A stretch of DNA of 55,145 nt from the NCBI GenBank assembly GCA_049793155.1, contig JBARBN010000037.1, positions 1 to 55,145 on the forward strand, read 5' to 3'. A program made the translations under genes and the position numbers. This document shows positions 43,533-50,247 of this stretch, piece after piece; positions within the stretch are counted from its first letter, which is position 1, and each line of letters begins with the position of its first letter. This DNA comes from JALNZF01 sp049793155 (GTDB lineage Bacteria > Nitrospirota > UBA9217). Below the pieces are notes generated by a model. That model had not been told where the DNA came from, did not search any database, and was given only the letters and a program-made list of their open reading frames with translations.

Positions 43533-44092
43533 TCTTTCTTGGTCAACAGCTCGAGCATCTCCATGCGGGTGGACTCCTTGGTCCGGAAGGTACCCCGCAC
43601 CGCAGACGTGACCACCCGGGAGCCAGGCTTCTTCACTCCGCGCATGCTCATGCAGAGGTGCTCGGCATCAATAACCACCATCGCGCCCTTCGGCTTCAGG
43701 TGGCTCACGATCAAATCGATAAACTGGGCCGTGAGCCGCTCCTGAACCTGGGGCCGCTTGGCAAAGACCTCCAGTGCCTTGGCGAGCGCGCTTATTCCTA
43801 CGATCTTTCCAGCGCCGGGGATGTAAGCGATGTGCGCTTTGCCGAAGAACGGCAGGAGATGATGCTCGCAAACCGAATAAAACGGAATGTCACGGATCAT
43901 CACCATTTCATCATGGTTTTCACCAGCCATCGGAGTAAGAAGCTTCTCGGTGTCCATGGAGATGCCCGTGAAGATCTCCCCATACATCTCAGCCACCCGC
44001 TTGGGTGTATCCTTGAGTCCGGGCCGGTCAGGGTCTTCGCCGATGGCCTCTATGATGAGGCGGACACCTTTTTCTATTTTTTTAGTATCCAT
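43529..44092 (-). CDS. folE: GTP cyclohydrolase I
   Basis: First step of pterin synthesis, GTP to dihydroneopterin triphosphate. 187 residues with the zinc ligands in VCEHHLLPF and EHLCMSMRG and the GTP-binding RPQVQERLT. No Shine-Dalgarno is clear. The ATG at 44092 is taken, but the in-frame TTG at 44104 is possible. It supplies THF for the surrounding pathway. Confidence 0.93.
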   Translation of the reverse strand: MDTKKIEKGVRLIIEAIGEDPDRPGLKDTPKRVAEMYGEIFTGISMDTEKLLTPMAGENHDEMVMIRDIPFYSVCEHHLLPFFGKAHIAYIPGAGKIVGISALAKALEVFAKRPQVQERLTAQFIDLIVSHLKPKGAMVVIDAEHLCMSMRGVKKPGSRVVTSAVRGTFRTKESTRMEMLELLTKKE

Positions 44093-44105
44093 GAGGAGAG
44101 ACAAA

Positions 44106-44206
44106 TCCTAAATTCGAATGACGAAATCCGAAATGAATTCAAGTCAGCAATAGGTCACGTTTCGAATTTTGGTCATTCGATATTATTTCGATTTTCGTGC
44201 TTAGGT
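44106..44206. repeat. Word-palindrome spacer (TTCGAAT/ATTTCG type)
   Basis: Left arm TCCTAAATTCGAATGACG and AAATCCGAAATGAATTC, right arm TTTCGAATTTTGGTCATTCG and ATTTCGATTTTCG then TTAGG. Imperfect inverted repeat between folE and the cyclo-ligase gene. Confidence 0.65.
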
Positions 44207-44755
44207 CTTCGGATTTATTATTCGTTTCTCCGTAACGATCTTCATCACCGGCACGTCATGCGGCTCCACGGGGACCAGCGGAACGATCTGCGCTTCGAAT
44301 GCCAATGCCACGGTCATCTTCGTAAAAGAGCCCAGCAGCTTGTCGTAAAATCCGGCGCCGTATCCCACCCGGTTTCCCTGCCCGTCAAACGCCGCACCCG
44401 GCATGAGGATAAGATCGATCTCATCAAGTCTGACCGGCCTGTTCTCATGGGGCTCGGGAATGCCCCACGCTCCGGGAGAAACGTCCTTGTCCCAATCCGC
44501 GATCTCGTACAACGCCAGCTCCCTGCCTTTTACCTTCGGAAGGACGACCCTCTTGCCGAAGATCAATGCGCGCCGGATCATGGAACTCGTTTCCACTTCG
44601 CTCCGGAATGACGCAAAGAACAGAACAATACGCGAGGCCCTGAATTCAGGAAGAGAAAAGAGCCGCTCTTCAATCTCCCGGCTTTTCTCTGTTCGCTGTC
44701 CCGGCAGCAGACCGTCCCTGGCAGCGAGCACTTTATTTCTGATATCTGTTTTCAA
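44201..44755 (-). CDS. 5-formyltetrahydrofolate cyclo-ligase
   Basis: 184 residues. ATP-dependent return of 5-formyl-THF to 5,10-methenyl-THF, salvaging a dead-end folate. The family motif GNRVGYGAGFYDKLL is present, along with the start region KVLAARDGL and LILMPGAAFD. Gap of nine bases to the cooC gene upstream, so they are cotranscribed. Confidence 0.92.
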   Translation of the reverse strand: MKTDIRNKVLAARDGLLPGQRTEKSREIEERLFSLPEFRASRIVLFFASFRSEVETSSMIRRALIFGKRVVLPKVKGRELALYEIADWDKDVSPGAWGIPEPHENRPVRLDEIDLILMPGAAFDGQGNRVGYGAGFYDKLLGSFTKMTVALAFEAQIVPLVPVEPHDVPVMKIVTEKRIINPKT

Positions 44756-44764
44756 GAGAAGGAA

Positions 44765-45544
44765 TTACTTCTTCATCAGCTGGTCGAGCGCGGTCTTGAT
44801 GACCTTCGCTTCATCCACGGCGCGGGGTGAGGCATCGTATGCAGATCTGCCGTCAAGGTCCGCCTTGACCGTGTCGTCGGAGTAGCTCATGAACCCAAGG
44901 ACCTTCATGCCCGTGAGGTGTTTTGCGATGAACGCCTTGTCGGCATCCTGCCTGATCTTGTTGCCGACGATGAAGACATCCTTGATGCCGAGCCCTTTTG
45001 CCAGGCTCTCCACGTGGCGGGCGGTCTGAAGGCTCCGCTGGCCGGGTTCCACGACCACAATGAAGGCATTCACGCCGCTGGCCGTGCCGCGGGTCAGGTG
45101 CTCGATGCCCGCCTCCATGTCAAGGATGACCACCTCGTCGCTTCTCAGGATGAGGTGGCTGATAAGACGGCGCAGCAGTACGTGTTCGGGACAATAACAG
45201 CCTGCCGCGGCCTCTTTCGATTTTCCCATGACCAGCAGCCGAACGCCCTCATGCTGGATGCCGTAGGCATCCGGAATATCATCCACCTTGGGATTGATGC
45301 TGAACATGCCGCCGGGCCTGCCGGGCCGGGAGCCGGTTCGCTCCTCGATCATGTCCGACTGCTCGGCAAGCGGCAGGGCCGTTGATGCGATCTCAGGCGA
45401 GATCCCGAGCGAAGAGGCCAGGTTCGCGTCCGGGTCAGCGTCAACAGCAAGCACCTTTTTGCCATCGACCGCGTAGAGCCTCGCCAAAAGACCTGCCAGC
45501 GTGGTTTTCCCTACACCGCCCTTACCCGTAATCGCGATTTTCAA
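44765..45544 (-). CDS. cooC: CODH nickel-insertion ATPase CooC (copy 1)
   Basis: 259-residue P-loop ATPase with GKGGVGKTT, DADPDANLASS and the metal-binding pair in AAAGCYCPEH. The start is TTG at 45544, because GGAGGAG is spaced correctly for it and the family start K-I-A-I-x-G-K-G-G follows. It is the first gene of the minus-strand one-carbon block, although no CODH gene is in the window. Confidence 0.9.
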   Translation of the reverse strand: MKIAITGKGGVGKTTLAGLLARLYAVDGKKVLAVDADPDANLASSLGISPEIASTALPLAEQSDMIEERTGSRPGRPGGMFSINPKVDDIPDAYGIQHEGVRLLVMGKSKEAAAGCYCPEHVLLRRLISHLILRSDEVVILDMEAGIEHLTRGTASGVNAFIVVVEPGQRSLQTARHVESLAKGLGIKDVFIVGNKIRQDADKAFIAKHLTGMKVLGFMSYSDDTVKADLDGRSAYDASPRAVDEAKVIKTALDQLMKK

Positions 45545-45570
45545 GCAACGCTCCTCCGGAATCGGGGATA

Positions 45571-45599
45571 AAATAACATCTATGATGCTAGGGTGTCAA
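45571..45599 (-). promoter_or_regulatory. Promoter of the one-carbon block
   Basis: Minus strand TTGACA (45599-45594), 17-base spacer, TTATTT (45576-45571). The predicted leader is about 20-25 bases. Confidence 0.6.
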
Positions 45600-45608
45600 G
45601 GCTTTTTT

Positions 45609-45623
45609 GTTACATATCGTAAC
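45609..45623. promoter_or_regulatory. Inverted repeat GTTAC-N5-GTAAC, possible operator
   Basis: GTTACATATCGTAAC just upstream of the cooC -35. A related site GTTAC-N6-GTAAT lies at 45725-45740 before rlmN. Confidence 0.35.
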
Positions 45624-45724
45624 CTTTGGAACCATCCTCGTGCCCGGTCTCGTTAATGCCCAGGTTAATGAACGCGTCGTGCGCCTTCATCTTGCATGCT
45701 GCCTTGCTTTCGGGAAACAAAGAT

Positions 45725-45740
45725 GTTACATTCTTGTAAT
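45725..45740. promoter_or_regulatory. Inverted repeat GTTAC-N6-GTAAT, possible operator
   Basis: Second member of the pair described at 45609-45623, placed 20 bases ahead of the rlmN start. Confidence 0.3.
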
Positions 45741-45759
45741 AATGAGGGGATACACCTGA

Positions 45760-46812
45760 ATGGGCATTGAAAAAATCAACATAAAATCCATGGGCAGGGA
45801 AGAGCTCCAGGCCGACCTCGTCGGCAGGGGGTTTAAAAAGTTTCGCGCCAGCCAGATCCTTACGTGGGTAAACACGAATTACGCCCGCTCCTTTGAAGAA
45901 ATGACAAATATCCCGAAAATGGAGCGCGCCCTTCTTTCGTCAATCTTTGTTATCTCGACGCCAAACATCGTCAGGACTGAGGTCGCAAAGGACGGTACGA
46001 GAAAATTTCTTTTTGCACTGGAGGATGCGCACACCGTCGAGAGCGTCCTGATCCCCGATGAAGACCGGCAAACGCTCTGCATCTCTTCGCAGGTAGGATG
46101 TCAACAGGCATGTCGCTTCTGTCTTACCGGGAGCAGAGGCTTTACCAGAGATCTCAAGGCCTTCGAGATCGTTGATCAGGTACTGGAAATATCTCGCATC
46201 CTGCACCAGGAGAAAAAACGAAGGATCACGAATATCGTTCTTATGGGAATGGGCGAGCCGCTGGCGAACTACGATGAGGTGCTGAAGGCATTGCTGGTGA
46301 TCGCCTCGGACACGGGATTGGGGTTTGCAACGCGACGGGTGACCGTCTCAACGAACGGACTCGTGCCGGAGATTGAGAAGCTGGGGAAATCGGGAGTGAG
46401 GGTGAATCTCGCGATCTCCCTCAATGCCACGACCGACGAGGTGCGGGACCGGATCATGCCCGTGAACCAGCACTACCCCATCAAGGAACTCCTTGCCGCC
46501 TGCCGGCACTATCCGCTTGAATCAAGACGACGGATCACGTTTGAATATGTGATGTTACGGGGCGTGAACGACACAGCCGAAGATGCCCGGCGGCTTGCCA
46601 GACTGCTCAGAGGGATCAAGTGCAAGGTGAACCTGATCCCGTTTAATCCTTTTCCCGGGAGCGTGTTTGACAGGCCTGACGATGCGGCCGTGCTGAGTTT
46701 TCAAAGGATCCTGCTGGACCACCACTATATCACACCGGTGCGCGAGTCGCGCGGCAGGGACATCTCGGCGGCATGCGGACAGTTACGGGAAAGGGACACC
46801 GCTCAATGGTGA
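45760..46812 (+). CDS. rlmN: 23S rRNA (adenine2503-C2)-methyltransferase, radical SAM
   Basis: 350 residues. Methylates A2503 of 23S rRNA and A37 of some tRNAs. The radical SAM cluster motif is CQQACRFC, and the second essential Cys is in DISAACGQL at the C-terminus. LTWVNTNYARSFEEMTNIPK near the N-terminus is typical. The ATG at 45760 has AGGGG 10-13 bases upstream. Convergent with the chemosensory operon. Confidence 0.94.
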   Translation: MGIEKINIKSMGREELQADLVGRGFKKFRASQILTWVNTNYARSFEEMTNIPKMERALLSSIFVISTPNIVRTEVAKDGTRKFLFALEDAHTVESVLIPDEDRQTLCISSQVGCQQACRFCLTGSRGFTRDLKAFEIVDQVLEISRILHQEKKRRITNIVLMGMGEPLANYDEVLKALLVIASDTGLGFATRRVTVSTNGLVPEIEKLGKSGVRVNLAISLNATTDEVRDRIMPVNQHYPIKELLAACRHYPLESRRRITFEYVMLRGVNDTAEDARRLARLLRGIKCKVNLIPFNPFPGSVFDRPDDAAVLSFQRILLDHHYITPVRESRGRDISAACGQLRERDTAQW

Positions 46813-46859
46813 CAAATCCGTCGCCGGTCTGCTTACTCAAGCTGTTTCATTGCGATCAC

Positions 46860-46893
46860 AAAAAAAAGACGAGAAACCATTTCGGCCCTCGTC
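46860..46893 (-). terminator. Terminator of the GAF-receiver transcript
   Basis: On the minus strand: GACGAG (46893-46888) / CTCGTC (46873-46868) with a 14-base partly paired loop, then eight T. Confidence 0.75.
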
Positions 46894-46922
46894 AGTCACT
46901 CTGCAGGCTGCCTGTCCTCTCA

Positions 46923-47303
46923 CTACCCCTTGTTCCCCAGTATCCCGTTGACTACGCTCAGAAGTTCCGCCGTCTGGATAGGCTTGGGGATGTAGGCATT
47001 GGCGCCCAAGGCAAGCCCTCGTTTGCGGTCTTCATCCGCGCCTTCGGTGGTAATAATAATGATGGGAATGACCTTGTGCGAGGGGTCGTTCCGCACCATG
47101 GAAACGAGTTTGAGTCCGTCCATGATCGGCATGTTAATGTCCGTCAGGATGATGTCGAACTTCTGGGTCGAAAGTTTCTTGAGCGCATCAATGCCGTCGT
47201 TGGCTTCGACGATCTTGCTGCCAGGGATGCGCTTCAGGGCAAAGGAGATCAATTGCCTCATTGTCGGAGAATCTTCAACCACCAAAAAATTATACTCGGG
47301 CAT
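46923..47303 (-). CDS. CheY-like single-domain response regulator
   Basis: 126 residues, receiver only. Acidic pocket in VVEDSPTMRQ, phosphoacceptor Asp in IILTDINMP, Thr in IIIITTEGA and Lys in YIPKPI. With no output domain, it would signal by protein-protein contact (flagellar motor, pilus or another complex). 15 bases separate it from the GAF gene, with which it shares a promoter. Confidence 0.92.
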   Translation of the reverse strand: MPEYNFLVVEDSPTMRQLISFALKRIPGSKIVEANDGIDALKKLSTQKFDIILTDINMPIMDGLKLVSMVRNDPSHKVIPIIIITTEGADEDRKRGLALGANAYIPKPIQTAELLSVVNGILGNKG

Positions 47304-47318
47304 TTTCTAACCTCCCTT

Positions 47319-48143
47319 TTATTTTTCCTTGAGCAGATCGAGAAAGCTCTGGATCGTCGTGAGCTTGCGCTCTGACTGCGAATAAAGCTTAGATGAAAAG
47401 AGCGCTGTGGCCGCATGGCCCGCAAGCATGGTAAACAACTCGTAGTCCACCGGTGTGAACGCTTCCTTCTGGACCAGGAGCTTGTAGATGACGATCACGC
47501 CGATCACATGCTCCTTGATCTTGAGCGGGATAACGACAAGGGGATTGAGATAGTCTACGCTCTTCAGGTCCTTCGGATCGCCTGCGCGGTAGAATGACTC
47601 GCCCGCCTTCGCAGCCCCGCCGATGGTCCCGTCGCCCAGCTTTACGCTTGCCCGCGCTTCCGGCCCCATGCCTTCCTGCGCCACGATCGTCATTTCGTTC
47701 GTCTTTTCGTCGAGCATCATGATCGAGAATTCCTCTGCGCCGATCAGGTTCATGACGATCTCGAGGATGATCTTGAGGCATTCGCTGAAATCAAGGGTGG
47801 AATGGAGCTGATAGCTTGCCACGTACAGGTTTGCCAGGTTGTTATTCTCCGCCTCCACCTCGATATACCGGTTCGCAAAATCCTTGTTCTCCTCTTCCAC
47901 CACGCGGTAGCGGTCGATCAGTTGTTTATTTTCTTCCTCAAGGAACTTGATCCTCTCTTCCATGCTGTGCGTCAAGAAACTGCCTTCCCTGCCGGAGAAT
48001 TTGGTCACTTCCTCAAACTGGGCGACCCGGTATCTGAGCTTCTCGTTCTCCTTCAAAAGCGCCTGGGTAAACTCCTCCCCTTTTTTGAATACCTGGAGAA
48101 ACTCTTCAACCTTTTTCGTGATCGATGCAGAGTCCTTTTCCAT
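47319..48143 (-). CDS. GAF-domain protein with N-terminal coiled coil
   Basis: 274 residues. The first 110 are charged and heptad-like (KLRYRVAQFEEV, EERIKFLEEENKQL), predicting a coiled coil. The rest is one GAF domain (about 115-265, ANLYVASYQLH... to MLAGHAATALF). No catalytic domain. It may sense a small ligand and pass it to the adjacent receiver. Two ATGs stand in tandem. 48143 has the better distance from AGGAGG. Confidence 0.82.
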   Translation of the reverse strand: MEKDSASITKKVEEFLQVFKKGEEFTQALLKENEKLRYRVAQFEEVTKFSGREGSFLTHSMEERIKFLEEENKQLIDRYRVVEEENKDFANRYIEVEAENNNLANLYVASYQLHSTLDFSECLKIILEIVMNLIGAEEFSIMMLDEKTNEMTIVAQEGMGPEARASVKLGDGTIGGAAKAGESFYRAGDPKDLKSVDYLNPLVVIPLKIKEHVIGVIVIYKLLVQKEAFTPVDYELFTMLAGHAATALFSSKLYSQSERKLTTIQSFLDLLKEK

Positions 48144-48202
48144 CATGCCCTCCTGTTATGGCCGCTCAGGTATCCGAAGCTGCTGAAGCAAATAGCACGG
48201 TA

Positions 48203-48231
48203 ATTATAGTTGAGTCTTTTAAAATTATCAA
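48203..48231 (-). promoter_or_regulatory. Promoter of the GAF-receiver pair
   Basis: Minus strand TTGATA (48231-48226), 17-base spacer, TATAAT (48208-48203). Leader about 50 bases. It makes this pair independent of the che genes upstream. Confidence 0.7.
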
Positions 48232-48270
48232 GAAAGAATTACAGGAATTGTCTTACGACATCACGTGCAT

Positions 48271-49350
48271 CTATAGCCCCGCCCGTTTGGGGTTGCACCG
48301 CGCTTCAATCTCCACGGCCATCTTGCCGAGCACCAGCACTTTGTCCACGAGTCCTGTGCGGATGGCCTCCTGCGGCATGCCGAAGACAACGGCACTCTCT
48401 TCGCTCTCCGCGAGGCACTGGCCCTGCCTGCCCTTGATGGCAATCACTCCTTCGACGCCGTCGTTGCCCATCCCGGTAAGCACGACGCCGAGGGCGGCCG
48501 GGCCGCAGGCCTCGGCAACGGACACCATCATCTGATCTGCGGAGGGAACGTACTTGTCCGAGGCTCTCCGCGGAGCAAGCTCGATCACAAGCCCGCTGCG
48601 TGTCTTCTTGACAATGAGGTGATACCCGCCGGGGGCAATGTGAACCGTCCCCGCTTTCACCCGGTCTCCGGCCGCGGCCTCGCTCACCATAAGCGGCGAG
48701 AGCTTGTTCAGACGCTCGGCGAAGCTCCGGGTGAACCCGGCCGGCATGTGCTGGGAGATCACGATGCCGGCGTTGAGTTCGGAAGGAAGTGTGGTCAGGA
48801 TCGCCTGGATCGCCGGCGGCCCGCCGGTGGACGACGCGATCGCAACCACCTCGACCGGTCCCTGCTCTCGCGGCATCTCGTCCTCTTTCTTCGCCGGCAG
48901 CGGAACATGCTCACGGGCAAGAAGGTCGATCGTGGACTTGACCTTGGTCATCTCGAGGTTCAATACCGAATGGACCTTGGACACAAGGCTGTCCCTGACG
49001 CTCTCAATGCTCTTCGAGATGCGGGCCTCGGGCTTGGCCAGAAAATCAATGGCACCCAGTTCCAATGCGCGAAAAACGCTGCGGCTGTCGGAAAGTGACG
49101 AGATCACGAGCACGGGCGTCGGTCGCTCTTTCATGAGCCACCGCAGGAAGGAGAATCCATCCATGTTCGGCATCTCAAGGTCAAGGGTGATCACATCGGG
49201 TTTGAGACGGAGCGTCTTGGCAATGGCGTCCACGCCGTCCGTGGCGCTCCCTACCACTTCGATCCCCGGGTCGCTCGCGAGCATCTCCCCGATCACCGTG
49301 CGATTATACGCCGAATCGTCGACAACAAGAGCCTTGATCTTATTCGTCAT
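48271..49350 (-). CDS. cheB: Chemoreceptor glutamate methylesterase
   Basis: 359 residues. Receiver domain (about 1-120, Asp in ITLDLEMPNMDG), linker, then the esterase domain with the Ser-His-Asp triad in IASSTGG, ISQHMPAG and GMGNDG. It removes methyl groups from MCPs and is activated by phosphorylation. Separated from cheR by 30 bases. Confidence 0.95.
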   Translation of the reverse strand: MTNKIKALVVDDSAYNRTVIGEMLASDPGIEVVGSATDGVDAIAKTLRLKPDVITLDLEMPNMDGFSFLRWLMKERPTPVLVISSLSDSRSVFRALELGAIDFLAKPEARISKSIESVRDSLVSKVHSVLNLEMTKVKSTIDLLAREHVPLPAKKEDEMPREQGPVEVVAIASSTGGPPAIQAILTTLPSELNAGIVISQHMPAGFTRSFAERLNKLSPLMVSEAAAGDRVKAGTVHIAPGGYHLIVKKTRSGLVIELAPRRASDKYVPSADQMMVSVAEACGPAALGVVLTGMGNDGVEGVIAIKGRQGQCLAESEESAVVFGMPQEAIRTGLVDKVLVLGKMAVEIEARCNPKRAGL

Positions 49351-49380
49351 AACGATCTTCCTTTTCCGGTCCGCGCCCCC

Positions 49381-50247
49381 TCACGACCCTGCCCTTGTCC
49401 GGAGCGGCTTCTGGTAAACCATATCGTTTTTAAGCGTGCGAAGCACGAACGCGTTCGAGATGTTGATCAACGATTCAGAGTGTCCGAGAAGCAGGTAGCC
49501 GCCCTCCCGGAGCTTGCTTGAGAAGCTCTCGATCACTTTTTTCTTGGCTTCTTTGTCGAAATAGATGATCACGTTCCGGCAGAAGATGATATCCATATTG
49601 CTGATCAAGTTGGCCTTGAGCGGATCGAGCAGGTTCAGAGAGCTGAATGAAACGAGCTCTTTGACCTTGTCAACGATCCGATAATTGCCCTTGTCCTCTT
49701 CGATGAAATACTTCGCCAGCATGTCAGGGCTCGTCACACGGTGAGCGCTCGTCTTATACACCCCTTTGCGCGCCGTGTGCAGGACACGCTGATTGATGTC
49801 GCTGCCGAGGATCTCCACCTGCCAGTTGCGCCACCAGTCCCCGGATTCGAACAGCAGCATGGCGATTGTGTAGGGTTCCTCTCCCGTGGAGCATCCGGCG
49901 CTCCAGATCCGGAGGGCCTTCCGGTCGGCGAGACGTTCGCGCAGTTCCGGGAGGATTTCCTCGGAAAATGCAAGGAGTTGCGGACTCTCCCGGAAAAAAT
50001 AAGTTTCGTTCGTGGTGAGGTTGTCCACGAGAATGGTGAGCTCTTCCTCTCGCTTCCGGTCATAGCGGAGGAAGTGGTAGTACTCCTCGAAGGTCTTGAG
50101 ATGATGCTGCTCAAGTCTGCGCGAAAGCCGGCGTTCAAGAAGGAACTTGGACGCATCGTCAAAAAATATCCCGCAGTAGCCGTGGATAAAATCCCGAAGA
50201 AGCCTGAACACATCGTCCGGCAGCGGAATGGTCTGCTCTTCAAACAT
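49381..50247 (-). CDS. cheR: Chemoreceptor methyltransferase
   Basis: 288 residues. N-terminal helical domain and SAM-binding domain with SAGCSTGEEPYTIA and FCRNVIIYFD. It methylates MCP glutamates. Its ATG directly follows the stop of the HEAT gene, and its GGGGAG site lies inside the HEAT 3-prime end. Confidence 0.95.
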   Translation of the reverse strand: MFEEQTIPLPDDVFRLLRDFIHGYCGIFFDDASKFLLERRLSRRLEQHHLKTFEEYYHFLRYDRKREEELTILVDNLTTNETYFFRESPQLLAFSEEILPELRERLADRKALRIWSAGCSTGEEPYTIAMLLFESGDWWRNWQVEILGSDINQRVLHTARKGVYKTSAHRVTSPDMLAKYFIEEDKGNYRIVDKVKELVSFSSLNLLDPLKANLISNMDIIFCRNVIIYFDKEAKKKVIESFSSKLREGGYLLLGHSESLINISNAFVLRTLKNDMVYQKPLRTRAGS

